A stretch of 64,000 nt of DNA, taken from assembly GCA_030620095.1 (NCBI GenBank), contig JAUTXW010001311.1, forward strand, positions 2,643,501-2,707,500, in the 5' to 3' direction. Source of the DNA: Kuschelorhynchus macadamiae (taxonomy: Eukaryota; Arthropoda; Insecta; Coleoptera; Curculionidae). Of the stretch, positions 11,440 to 22,390 are shown in pieces. Made by a program: the position numbers and the translations under genes. The notes beneath the pieces are model-generated. The model did not search any database and was not told the origin of the DNA. It saw only the letters and a program-made list of their open reading frames with translations. Each line of letters starts with the position of its first letter. The first letter of the stretch is position 1.

Positions 11440-12380
11440 TGACGTATTCATGACTAAAAGTGCTACTTGGGGAGCGCTTTAAACCAGATAAAATAGAAGA
11501 AAAACGTAAAAAACATTTTAGTAGAATGATTGCATACAGTACTTACCCTTTCACGTGCCGATTGTCAAACAATCCGTGGATGATCTCCCCTTATGAAGGG
11601 GTTGATGTTGCGCTTGAAATGTTCAACACATACAACCCACATATAAAGTTCACCATCGCGCATGTAAGTAAGCCGAAATTTCTAGATATGCGGGATAGAT
11701 TTTTTCGTACCAATGAAAACATCTTACAAACACAATGGTATAGAAAACTTATGTGCTCCAATAGATTTATTAATTTTCATTCCTAACATCCAACGAATAT
11801 GTAAATAAATCTAATATTGCGTAAAATTCTTATCCTGTAAATATGATTATTACGTATTTATATAACATTAAATATAATGTAAAAAAGAACATTTTCCAAG
11901 AACCTAGTCAATCAAGCCCATTACAAATGTTACTTTCTCAGAACACTATATCCGAAGCCAAATGGATACTATACATTCACATTTTTGTTCATTACCTTTT
12001 AATAGAGATCTAACTTTTAAAATCAAAGGCATATTCACGAGTCAGGTAGTTATCAAATTTGAATTTAAAGAAACAAAAGCTATATCCACACTCTATTCGA
12101 GAACTAAACCTTTTTTAACTATGAAAGGAAATTGGATTGAAATATAGTTTAAAAAATCCCATTTTGTAAATTGTAATAAACTCTATAGGTATAGTATATA
12201 GCTTCACATAAGAGCGATTATTACACTGAAAAACGTGACTAGTGCTCTGCCTGAACATATACGAAAGGAGGGTCATTTTGTGAAATTATCCATATAAACA
12301 AAGAGCTCAGTGCTATGAATAAACGTAGGGGTATACAAAATCTTAGCTCTATTTGCAATTATATTTTAAAACTTGAAAAA
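11440..12380 (+). pseudogene. PLE fragment: RT C-terminal part and GIY-YIG tail
   Basis: The frame at 11460-11786 reads SPYEGVDVALEMFNTYNPHI, then FLDMR and QTQWYRKLMCSNRFINFHS, the region after the YVDD motif in PLE reverse transcriptases. In broken frames it continues as LPFNRDLTFKIKGIF and FKETKAISTLYSRTKP (about 11990-12110). Near 12215-12365 come ALPEHIRKGGHF and NKRRGIQNLSSICNYIL, the tail of the GIY-YIG domain. The fingers, the YVDD box and the GIY core are missing. Related to the PLE at 37210-39748. The inverted repeat at 12473-12930 follows directly. Confidence 0.8.
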
Positions 12381-12472
12381 AAAACAGATTTGTATATATA
12401 AATATATATAGTTTCGCAAATATTTTTCTTGAACCTTCAAATATATATTGTAATTGGGTACTTCTTTTCTTG

Positions 12473-12930
12473 GGGTGCGTGTTCATAAAATTAAAACAAT
12501 TTTTTAATTATTTGTCATATTTAATTTAATTTGACGTTTCGACAGGTAGTTCCATGTCTTTTTCAAAAATGTTTTTAATTTATTTTTCCATGAGACGTAA
12601 ATCAAAAGGTCAATAACACCAATTAACATTTAAGCAAAATAAAATACACATAGCGCATTGTCATTTTGTCAAACAAATACAAACACAGAACATCTATTGC
12701 AGACTGAAGTCTGCAATAGATGCTCTGTGTGAAAATGACAATGTGCTATGTGTATTTTATTTTGCTTAAATGTTAATTGGTGTTATTGACCTTTTGATTT
12801 ACGTCTCATGGAAAATTAAAATAAAAACATTTTTGAAAAAGACATGGAACTACCTGTCGAAACGTCAAATTATATTAAATATGACAAATAATTAAAAAAT
12901 CGTTTTAATTTTATGAACACGCATCCCAAG
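12473..12930. repeat. Near-perfect palindromic PLE-type element with decayed hammerhead motifs
   Basis: Two arms of about 225 bp, 12473-12703 and 12707-12930, are nearly identical reverse complements around the centre near 12705. In the ribozyme sense each arm reads TTGAAAAAGACATGG, then CTACCTGTCGAAACGTC. GACA can pair with TGTC as stem II before GAAACGTC, but the catalytic CTGANGA has become TTGAAAA (the G8 position is A). The element ends at a (TA)n tract on its right. It may be the terminal repeats of the PLE fragment just upstream. Confidence 0.7.
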
Positions 12931-12952
12931 AAAAGAAGTAGCTAATTACTAA

Positions 12953-12958
<6 letters not shown>

Positions 12959-13002
<44 letters not shown>
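12959..13002. repeat. (TA)n microsatellite
   Basis: Alternating TA between the palindromic element and a dispersed repeat copy. Confidence 0.95.
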
Positions 13003-13004
<2 letters not shown>

Positions 13005-13140
13005 TGTATCTAAATTCAACGGTTACAGAGAAAATCGCAATTTAACAGAAAATCTCAATTATTTCTTGAATACACTCAAAAAAACTATAGGAGGCCATGG
13101 AATGGATAATATTTCTACTTGCATAACTATAGTCCTAATT
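13003..13140 (+). repeat. Dispersed repeat shared with 36974-37111
   Basis: About 138 bp from ATTCTGTATCTAAATTC to ACTATAGTCCTA is nearly identical to 36974-37111. Both copies start directly after a (TA)n tract. Here a further AT-rich stretch follows; in the other copy a second TA tract follows. The parent element was not identified. Confidence 0.75.
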
Positions 13141-13216
13141 TTATTCTATATTTATTCATTGCTAAATTCTAAATTTAAAACCAATATTGAAAATTAATAT
13201 TACACTTACAATACTT

Positions 13217-13218
<2 letters not shown>

Positions 13219-13285
<67 letters not shown>

Positions 13286-13291
13286 TATATA
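13219..13291. repeat. (TA)n microsatellite
   Basis: Alternating TA directly against the Helitron-like 5' edge. Confidence 0.95.
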
Positions 13292-13455
13292 TAAAAGACT
13301 CACTGAAGTTGACTGACTCACTCATCACGCTGCAGTTCAAACCGCTTGAGGTAAAAGGCTGAATTTTGGCACACAGGTTGATTTTGGGATGTAGAGGTTC
13401 GATAAGAAAGGACTTTTCAAAACTCAAGTTCCAAGGGGCTGAAATCACACCTTAA
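13292..13455 (+). mobile_element. Helitron-like 5' end, truncated
   Basis: Carries the same edge as the minus-strand copy at 6020-6830: GACTGACTCACTCATCACG, then TTCAAACC, GGCTGAATTTTGGCACACAG and a GTAGAGGTTCG block. It is cut off after about 165 bp. No coding part accompanies it. Confidence 0.6.
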
Positions 13456-13529
13456 ATACTTTAACTTTATCAGTACACGATATACTAATCCATACGACTT
13501 TTCGGATACCCTCTTTATATAATATGATG

Positions 13530-13574
<45 letters not shown>
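13530..13574. repeat. (TA)n microsatellite
   Basis: Alternating TA forming the left border of the ribozyme hairpin element at 13575-14017. Confidence 0.95.
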
Positions 13575-13578
<4 letters not shown>

Positions 13579-14011
13579 AACAGAAATATATAATTTCTGC
13601 AGGTGCAAAACGGCCTAAAAGAAGAATTGCTTTCGATTATGTCACAGGGTACCCTCCTGCGATCATGATTTCTGGGTCTCTACCCTCATTAGGCCGGCTT
13701 GTACCCAGGTAGATCTGCTGAAATAACAGATTACTCAATATGACAAAATCGAAAACAAAACGACTATAATACTTTTACGATTTTGTCATATTGAGCAATC
13801 TGTTATTTCAGATCTCCCTGGGTACAAGTCTGCCTGATAAGGGTAGAGGCCTAGAAATCATGATCGCAGGATGGTACCCTGTGACATAATCGAAAGCAAT
13901 TCTTCTTGTAGGCCGTTTTGCACCTGCAGAAATTATATATTTCTATTATTCTACATATATCTTTTCCGGCCAAGAACTTTTGACAAACATGTGTGAAAGC
14001 GCATTTTTATC

Positions 14012-14017
<6 letters not shown>
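13575..14017. repeat. Ribozyme hairpin element (family 5), bordered by TA tracts on both sides
   Basis: Arms of about 195 bp (13575-13770 and 13779-13975) are inverted copies of each other. A one-sided tail, TTTTCCGGCCAAGAACTTTT and on to ATCGATTTTT, ends at 14017. The plus-strand hammerhead motif has CTGATAA (13834-13840, a one-base change from CTGATGA), a GGG/CCT stem, AGAAA, the palindromic TCATGA and UC. Stem I pairs flanking CTGC/GCAG-like and GGTAC/GTACC segments. A copy of the same element outside TA repeats is at 46787-47459. Confidence 0.75.

Positions 14018-14100
<83 letters not shown>
14018..14100. repeat. (TA)n microsatellite
   Basis: Alternating TA forming the right border of the hairpin element. 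Confidence 0.95.
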
Positions 14101-14103
<3 letters not shown>

Positions 14104-16250
14104 CCCTAGCGATTTAGTTTTCATTGGTCCGACAACACGCTAATTTCTTGAATTCAATTGTTTCTAAAAAGGTAATCAGTTATTAGTTCTTTCCGAAAAG
14201 TAAAAATCAGAGCAGATTAAATCTGTTGGCTCAAGACCTAAGATATAAATTTTCTTTGTAATCCGCGGATTGGTAACTGATCAAATTACTATACGGAAAA
14301 AGACGGCTGGACATTAATCATAGGTAGTGAAACCCATATTCCTTTATGTATTTAAAAAATGTATTAAAATTGAAGATACCGTTCACGATATTTTTTTCTT
14401 TAGCAATGTCGCATTCTACATTAACAGTCTAATAAGTCTCTGCCATATGTACAAATTATCTTTAAATTTATTATTATGAAGGTTTACCCCCTACAGTTTT
14501 TGTTAAGGGGCTTCATTATTTTCCACATCATTCTTGGAAAACAATATGTGGTGAGTATGTTTCTTATAGTCAAGCAAAATTTTATGAATAAAGTTATTTT
14601 ATTTGTTAAAAATACGCCGATACGTCAATAAGTTTTGTACAAACTGGAATAGACCACCTTTCAGACTCATAGCTCATCTATATACTACTTTTCTGAAAGT
14701 TGCCTACTAGACTAGATAAAAGAAATCAACAGACATTTACTCGAGAAAAATCTGCATAAATGTATGCGCATTTATGTATCAAAACATGTTTTCCTGTCTG
14801 TATGTTCTTTTATTGCTTCCTTGTATCTAGATAATATTGGTCATACTTCCGATATGCAGAACTGACCGGTATTGCTAAAATTATTATGTCCGTTATACTG
14901 TTTTTTGTCAACCTATATCTCCAGAAAATCGTACTAGATTAAAAAATTTGGGTTTTACAAAAGTGTCGATTTTGAAACGTTAACAGACCTAATTGAAAGA
15001 AGATATATATAGTAGAAAATGGATTCTTTGGGATTACCGCTAAAGCAATGAAATGTGGGTAACCATAGACACGTGTTTCTGAATTAAGGTCTCCATCAGT
15101 ACCACAGTGCCAAAATGAATACACAAAATAATACCAGAGTCACCAACAGGAGCAAAACCGACATTTGTGATTACCAAGAGAACATCCGAAAGCTTCGCCG
15201 GACTTGATACTCACGGAGCAGCATATAGCCACCTGTGGCGAAAGTCATAACCCAAGAATAGTAAATGAAAAGTAGAAAATATATAACATAATAGAAAATG
15301 GATTCTTTGGGATTACCGCTAAAGCAATAAAATTTGGCTAACCATAGACACGTGTTTCTGAAGATATATATGTCAGAAAACAGGTTTGGAATTTGAGGCG
15401 GACGTCGAAAATATAAAAATTTAGAGAGTATATCAATACAAAAATATTGATGGAGTAATATTTTTTACGGGAGTACATTTAAAATCCATGAAAACAAAAA
15501 TTAATAAGAAATAAAAACCTAGTGGGCCGAGCGTTTTTCTTTCAATAAATATTTTCGAATCCATGCCATAATTTAACCATCTAATCTGATTATCGAATAT
15601 CATCCTAAATGACGATAAACAATATTTCACTGATTCGTAATAATAGTACAAAGAAAAAATTAAAATATTAGTAGAAAATTAACAAATATTTCCGGAATTT
15701 TCTCTATTGGCTATATTCCTTGCTAATCTGCACTTGCCAACAAAAACTAGCAAATAGTTATTGTTTTCTTATCAGCCGAATTTTTCTAATGCACTAATAT
15801 CCAGATAAGGCATCGATAAGCCATATAAAGATTAAACGTAGTTAATTTTTGCAATATAAAAATATAATAATCATGCATCCAATACGTGCACAGAATATGT
15901 AAATACGTCTAATTCGTGTTTAAACAGTTTAGTCCTACTTAAAGTTTTTAATACGATTGAACGATGAATTATAATTATACAATTAAAATACATCTAATTG
16001 TATTTAAATTATCCTATGCTTTATACATTTGAGGACTTTTCGTTTAAGATCTTAAAATATATATATTATTATTATTATTAGGGCGTTACAAATTCGAAGG
16101 AATAGCATTTGTTCCGCAGTCTAATGTCGACAAATTTGGAAAATTCCGGCTGCTTCCAAAGATATCCGTAAAAAACCGAAAAGGGTAATTTTTCTTTTAA
16201 TTTTTTTTTAGGGGCTGCAATTGAATCTTTTCCTCTTCTACAAATTGGTG
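14101..16250. other. No gene recognised; contains one direct repeat pair
   Basis: AT-rich DNA. A 72-bp segment starting GAAAATGGATTCTTTGGG occurs at about 15013-15085 and again at 15293-15362, in the same orientation with 281-bp spacing. A short (ATT)n run is near 16066. No protein family was recognised. Confidence 0.5.
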
Positions 16251-16261
16251 CACGCAGATTT

Positions 16262-16305
16262 AAAATGCGACGTTTCGTCTCCGAAGACTCATCATCAACC
16301 TATTT
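16262..16305 (-). ncRNA. Hammerhead-like motif, one core change
   Basis: On the minus strand ATGATGA (16289-16295) is followed without a gap by a GTC/GAC stem II with TTCGGA loop (16277-16288) and GAAACGTC (GAAA at 16273-16276). The core differs from CTGATGA only by C to A at the first position. Unlike most other copies here, stem II follows the core directly with no extra base. No PLE coding sequence is adjacent. Confidence 0.5.
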
Positions 16306-17375
16306 TAACTAGGATTTTTTATTACTTTTTTACTTCCCTCGGAAAAAAGGAAGTGTTGTAATCGTGAAAAAATCACTCTCCGAGATTTTTTCAGATCTTC
16401 AAGTTTCAGGGTCCCTAAATGACGAAAACCATGTTTTCTCCATTCCGTCAGCCTGTCGGTCTGTCTGTCTGCCTGTTCGCGTCGTAGCTAAAAAACTACT
16501 TACCCGATTGGCTTGAAGTTTTCGTCAAAAATTAAGGGTCATATGGGGATTACCTGGTAACATTTTGGTAAAAATCCAATATGGCGAAATAAAATGACGG
16601 TTTAGTGAAATGTTAAAAAAATTATTATTACAAAACTACTCATCCAATTTATCTCAAATTTTGCAAAAATATCAAGTAGTATATTGGAAACAACTGGTAA
16701 CATTTTGATACGAATACAAGATGGCGGAACAAAATGGCGGCTTAATAAAATATTTAAAAATTCAGCCTGAAAAAACTGCTTAATGGTTTGATTTCAAATT
16801 GTGTGCCATAATACTACTACATACTGCTACTATCTTAAATTAGTGGTACTAATTTCGGAGAGCCAAATGCCAGCCAAATAAAATGTTTGTAATCGTGAAA
16901 CAAAATCACCCTCTCAGGTTTTACATATCTTCAAGTTTCAGCGTTCCTAGATGCCAACAAATATATTTCATCAATTCTGTCGGCCCGTCTGTCGGCGCGG
17001 TATAGCTTAAAAACTAACTCGATTGACTTCAAATTTTGATAAAAAATTAAGAGTCATATGGGGATGATCTCGTAATATTTTGGTAAAAATCGAGTATGGC
17101 AGAAACCAAATGGCGGCCTAGTCAAAAGTTAAAAAAATATTATGAAAAAGCTACTTGTCAAATTTATTTAAAATTTTGCATAAACATCAAGTATTATGTT
17201 GTAATCACCCTCTCAAGTTTTACATATCTTCACGTTTTAGCGCACTAGATGCCAAAAAAACATGTTTTATTAATTCCGTCTGTCAAATTTGACCAGAAAT
17301 TAAGGGTCATATGGGGATGACCTGGTAATATTTTGGTAAAAATCCAATATGGCGGAACAATGTTAAAAAAAATTT

Positions 17376-18490
17376 ATTAGAGTGGTGTGTTATTTAAGGT
17401 TAGGATCCAGTAAAAATTACAAGTCTTTTTTAAATTGTCGACGTTTGGCAACTTAATTTGCATCCTCAGGACACATATATAGATCCCTATCCTGCATGAA
17501 ACCCGTATTATCAGTCTTTACCTACTCCATTTGTCCGTATACTAAGTCTCTAAACGGTTTTCGTTTACAAACCTGTTGTTGTTATGTTACAGTGGTATAT
17601 TATTTGGAGTTAGGGTCCAGTAAAAAAAGTATATTTTTAATTAGTAGACGTTTTGCAACCTTATTGTGGCATCCTCAGGACACATAGCTTCTATATCCTG
17701 CATGAACCCCATATTATTAGTCTTTACCAACTCCGTTGGTCCGCAGATGTTTCCCAGATATTATGTTTCTATGGTTTTCGTTAATGATTCTCTTGTTGTC
17801 ATGGTTGTGGTGTATTATTTGGGGTTAGGATCCAGTAAAGAGACAAAAGACTTTTTTAAATTGTCGACGTTTCGCAACTTTAGGATCCTCAGGAAATATA
17901 TATAAATTCTATATCCTGCATGAAACCCATATTACACAGTCTTTACCTATTACCTGGTCTGCAGATATTTTCCAGATATTAAGTTTTTAAATGGTTTTCG
18001 TTGACGATCCTTTTCTTTTTATGTTAGAGTGGTGTATTATTTGGGGTTAGGATCTTTTTTTTTAATTCTCGACGTTTCGCAACTTTATTGTTGCATTCTC
18101 AGGACACATATATAGATTTTAAATCCTGCAGGAAACCCATATTATCAGTCTTTACCCACTCCGTTGGTTCGCAGATATTTCCCAGATATTAAGTTTCTAA
18201 TGATTTTCGTTAACGATCCATATGGTAAGGAAATATCTGCAGACCAACGGAGCAGGTAATATGATAATATGAGTTTCATGTAAATCTATGTGTCCTGAGA
18301 ATGCACGAATAAAGTTGCGAAACGTCGACATTTTTAAAAAGTCTTTTTACTGGATCCTAACCCCAAATAAGACACCACTTTAACATAACAAGAGGATCGT
18401 TAACGAAAACCAGTTAGAAACTTAATATCTGGGAAGTATCTGCGGACCAACGCAGCAGGTAAAGACTGATAATATGGGTTTCAATTTAAG
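17376..18490. repeat. Array of PLE-type terminal repeats: four direct units plus inverted units, each with a hammerhead motif
   Basis: Direct units begin near 17381, 17590, 17807 and 18026 (period about 210-219 bp), each with GGGGTTAGGATCCAGTAAA and then the ribozyme region. An inverted section follows to about 18490. On the minus strand the ribozyme consensus is CTGAGGA, T, GCAAC/GTTGC stem with AATAAA loop, then GAAACGTCGAC. Individual copies each carry different single changes (for example AAAA for GAAA near 17650, CAAA near 17447, CTGAGAA near 18097). No RT or nuclease coding is present. Confidence 0.7.
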
Positions 18491-18763
18491 ATTGCGAAAC
18501 AGCAGCCTAATAAATTTTTTAAAAAAATCAACGTCAAAAAATCTTGTTCAATTGATTTTGCAGAAAAATTAGATGTGAAAATGAGATAAACTGGTACGAT
18601 TTCAACATGACCTAGCAAAATGGAGACAGGTGTCAATGTAAAAACTACTTATTGAATTTATTTTATTAGGCCCACAAGTCAAGTGTGGCATAAGTAGAAA
18701 GAAAATGGTAAAACATTGGTAGGAATCCAATATGATGGAACAAATAAAAATGAAAAGAAAGTA

Positions 18764-21053
18764 CAGGGTGTCCCATTTTCGTAGGTTTTACGGGGTTTCC
18801 AGCTTATGAGTAGAGATAGAGAGATGCAGTTTTCGCGACACCGTGCTACTTTTCGATGAAACTAAAGAGGCCGCAAGCAGATTTGCCCTAACCATTTTAG
18901 TTTCCGTGCTACAGGGTGATTTTGAGAATTTGTCATTTTCGGACACCCCTTGTAACTCAGCTATCGTAAAATATATTTAAAATGTTTCAACTGGTATTCA
19001 TAGATTTTTTCACGTAGAATTCAGTGGCGTACTCAGATTTTTGCTGAGAGTCATAGTTTTTGACATATTGGTATAACCTACTATTTTTTAAATGGGACAC
19101 CCTATATATTATTTTTTCGTCTTATTCTTCTTGTCGAGAGCTTTTTAAAAACATACCATAAGTCATATTTATTTTCATAAATAACATGAAAAAATGCATT
19201 TTTCTTTAAACGGATTTATGGCATAGCAGATCAATCGAAATAAGAGAAGGTGGCTGTGGAGCCATGGAAAAAGTTAACAAATATTTATTAACGAAATAAC
19301 AAAGTAACAGCATCAGAAAAAATTAGGAAGTAGGTAAAATGTAATAATTATAATTTCATTAAAACTACAAATATTGTTCAAATTGTAGACCATTATGTGT
19401 CCTACAAGTGTGACAAACTTTAAAAATTCTTTTTAATGTGTTTTCTATTGCAAATGACTGTCTTTGTAACTCTGCAAAAGCGTTTTCGATGGCCATTCTT
19501 AGTTGTTCTAAGTTTTCGTATCGCCTTACATAAACCTTGTTTTCTAAATAACCCCACAAAAAGAAATCTAAAACTGAGAGGTCAGGGGATCGTGGTGGCC
19601 ATTGAACAGGTCCGTGTGTTCCTATCCATCTTCCAGGAAAATGGTCGTTAAGCCAGTTTTGACTTATTCTGGCATTGTGGGCTGGAGCTCCGTCTTGCTG
19701 GAAATAAATCCTATTTAGTTGAGCCAAGGGAACATCATCCAAAATTCCTAATGCGTCTTCTAGGATTCGCACGTAACCAATCGAATTCAGATTTCCTTCA
19801 TATATTTGGTAAACTATTTTTCGGTTGAAAATAAAACAGGAGACATTGAATCCAAATCTGCCCTGACGCTCCCTAGGAAAAATAACATGGTTGTTTTCTT
19901 GACTCCAAAATCGCGTGTTGTGTCTATTTAAAATCCCTGAACTAGTAAAATGTGCCTCGTCTGACCAAATAATCTTTTTTTCAAAATCGATATCTTCTGC
20001 CTTCATATTTATAAACCAATTGCAGAACTCCAATCTGCGCTCTGCATCACCAGGATGCAGATGATGCACAAGTTTGTATTTATAGGGTTTGAATTTGTGC
20101 TTTTTCAAAATTTTCTGCACTTTGGTTTTCGGTACACCCGCCTCTTCGTCTATTTTCCTGCAAGATGTTTCAGGAGCTGTCTGAACGAGGGCTAAAACGT
20201 TGACCTCAGATTCTTCATTGTCTTTATTGTAAGTTCGCGATCGAGGCTTGTTAAAAGATCCATATTGGCAAAGATTATTTTTAATTTTTTGAAAAATTCT
20301 TTTTTCTGGTTTTGTCTCTAGGGATATCTAAGATAAAATAAAGCGAACCAATAAAGTCAAAATGCAGGAAGATAAAAAAGAACTAACCTGTTCAGATAAA
20401 GCTCTGCCGCCTGATCTGCATCTTCATTAGACAATATAAAACACGCGTTCATATCATATTTTTCAAAATATTCAAATTTTTGATTCTGAGCCATATTAAA
20501 AACAATAATTATAATAGACGTCAAGAAAAATTTAAACGCAATAATGCCAAAAATGACAGCAGTAATGGCTGCCTGATCATATTTTTGTTGGCGTTGCCAT
20601 GGCTACCACAGCCAAAAATGCATTTTTTCATGTTATTTATGAAAATAAATATGACTTATGGTATGTTTTTGAAAAGCTCTCGACACGAAGAATAAGATGA
20701 AAAAATAATATATAGGGTCTCCCATTTAAAAAATAGTAGGTTATGCCAATATGTCAAAAACTATGACTTTCAGCAAAAATCTGAGTATGCCACTGAATTC
20801 TACGTGAAAAAATCTATAAATACCAGTTGAAATATTTTAAATATATTTTACGATAGCTGAGTTACAAGGGGTGTCCGAAAATGACAAATTTTCAAAATCA
20901 CCCTGTAGCACGGCAACTAAAATGGTTAGGGCAAATCTGTTTGCGGCCTCTTTAGTTTCATCGAAAAGTAGCACGGTGTCGCGAAAACCGCATCTCTCTA
21001 TCTCTACTCATAAGCTGGAAACCCCGTAAAACCTACGAAAATGGGACACCCTG
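18764..21053 (-). mobile_element. Mariner-like DNA transposon with 440-bp TIRs and TA target duplication
   Basis: The terminal inverted repeats 18764-19203 and 20614-21053 are nearly perfect and start CAGGGTGTCCCATTTTCG. TA dinucleotides flank both ends (18762-18763 and 21054-21055), the target duplication of the Tc1/mariner superfamily. The terminal motif recurs inverted inside each TIR (AAATGGGACACCCTAT near 19094). The 2.29-kb element carries a single transposase gene on the minus strand. It sits inside the short-TIR repeat 16328-21140, so it is the younger insertion. Confidence 0.9.
19365..20494 (-). CDS. Mariner-like transposase, two exons, probably frameshifted at the junction
   Basis: Exon 1 (20494-20388) starts MAQNQKFEYFEKYDMNACFI, then EDADQAAELYLNR, an N-terminal region common in this insect transposase group. 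A GTTAGT donor and TTATCTTAG acceptor define a 60-bp intron (20387-20328). Exon 2 runs from about 20327 to the stop at 19365 and holds a helix-turn-helix region (PETSCRKIDEEAGVPKTKVQ) and the DDD triad: WSDEAHF, FQQDGAPAH and RSPDLSVLDFFLWG. There are 36 residues between the last two Asp. Joining at the canonical sites puts exon 2 out of frame with an early TAG, so a one-base indel or an alternative acceptor must be assumed. From about 20320 on, the long exon-2 frame is intact. Activity is doubtful. Confidence 0.75.
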
Positions 21054-21140
21054 TACAATACATATATACTATGACTAGGTACTGAAATAAATTGAGTTAC
21101 ACTTCATTATTCCTAAGAAAGAAAAAAATCATAACGACGA

Positions 21141-22039
21141 AAGTTTCTGGTAAAGAAATCTACCGATTTTTTAACAAACGTTCGATCACCCAAAACCAAT
21201 AAAATAAAAGTTTGTAGACCACGTTCTGAATTTACGACATAAATAGTAGATGGCAAAACGCAACTTTGTCTCTTATCCTTGGTGTTTGTTCAAGACACAC
21301 CTCGAATACCCCCCCCCCCTTGGTTACGTCACCAGTAAATATTAGCTTAACATCACAGGCTTTATACTGGAGTAACATTTCCATCCTTTTTAAACTTATA
21401 AAAAAATTAACCCTTCATGAACCAGCAATTACAGAAAAACAATAACACTTTTTTGCGTAAGCGACATTAAATCCGCAATTTCTTCGTTCATTTCGAGGCA
21501 ATATGGAATGTCAGATTTATGTAAGTGAGCCCCCTGTTATTATTTTGTTTTTAAGTCGCATACCGATCCAATGCGAGCGGCAAAACATAAAATGAACCTG
21601 CATTTATAACATCACGGACATACTGTATCATTATGAATAGGTAGTCATTTTTTATTATGGTATATCGGCCTATAATTAAGGAACCCAAGTAAAGTTCAGT
21701 CACATTCTGCCCGAGCCCATGACCTTCGATGATCTTGAACGAATCCGGTGTTTTCTATATTAGGAAGTGACATGAACGCTGTACGTTTAATGACTTAACA
21801 GACCGGAAGTGATTAAAAAAACATTACTTGCAATTGTGGATTTCTCTATAGTTTATCAAGAGCGTAACTAAATAATATTTTTTTGCGGCGGTGGATTTAA
21901 CATAAATACTCAACATGCCTAACTTCTTTATTCAACGATACAAATTAATATTTTCAAAAGCAAATCTAATCAATTTTATTTTTTGAAAGTGGTAGACAAG
22001 ATATGATTATGAAAAGCACTTGCTTGTCGAACGCGAATT
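21141..22039. other. No gene recognised
   Basis: AT-rich spacer with a C10-C11 homopolymer near 21310. Nothing supported. Confidence 0.4.
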
Positions 22040-22390
22040 AAAAGCTAATCCTAAGACGACCTGCTTAGATACTAGTTGTGTGCAGTATTGCGTGAATCCC
22101 CGCCCACTAGTTGATGAAAATACTGTTATTGAGTTCGATGAATGCTGCCTTTTTAATTTTCATTTTTTCCAGTTTGGTTGTTTGTGCATAGGTTTGGCCT
22201 CGGACCACTGTATTCTATCGTGTTGAAACCAGGCATGCTTGGTAATATCTGATCTTGATGTTTTTCCTCTCTTCATGTGTGTGTCTTCGGTATTCATAAA
22301 TTCTTACATCAAGAGGTCGCTTATTTCACCTATATAAGTTCTTTCAGTCCCTAATTTGTATTTGGTTTGGTTGTTGTCAAAAGATATTGT
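22040..22390 (-). pseudogene. PLE GIY-YIG endonuclease fragment
   Basis: On the minus strand the broken frame reads YKLGTERTYIGEISDLLM, stop, then EHRRHTH-like sequence, ITKHAWFQHDRIQWSEAKP, NWKK and, after a frameshift, MKIKKAAFIELNNSIFIN. This is the order of a GIY-YIG nuclease: YIGE core, a His-rich strand, then the Lys-rich helix with a Glu. It differs clearly from the other PLE copies here, so another PLE clade is represented. At least one stop and two frameshifts are present. Confidence 0.65.

Larger units (their letters stand above)
16328..21140 (+). mobile_element. Short-TIR repeat family copy, split by two later insertions
   Basis: The left end ACTTCCCTCGG is at about 16328. The right end has CGACGAAAGTTTCTGG near 21120-21138, a degraded form of the inverse (CGAGGGAAGTTCTGG at 60616). 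Internal landmarks are TCTGTCTGCCTGTTCGCG, then GGGTCATATGGGGAT, CCTGGTAA and AAGATGGCGGAACAAAATGG, partly repeated. No ORF is present, so this is a non-autonomous element. It is interrupted by the ribozyme array (17376-18490) and by the mariner-like element (18764-21053). Copies or fragments recur near 41105, 44545, 52970-55640 and 59330-60640. Confidence 0.6.

Noticed and set aside
17376..18490. Regularly spaced repeats resembling a CRISPR array
   Set aside because: The units are about 215 bp with decayed hammerhead motifs and include an inverted section. The context is eukaryotic and no cas gene exists.
21308..21320. C homopolymer as a possible G-quadruplex or regulatory site
   Set aside because: A single run without further G/C tracts cannot form a standard quadruplex, and nothing nearby suggests a gene.
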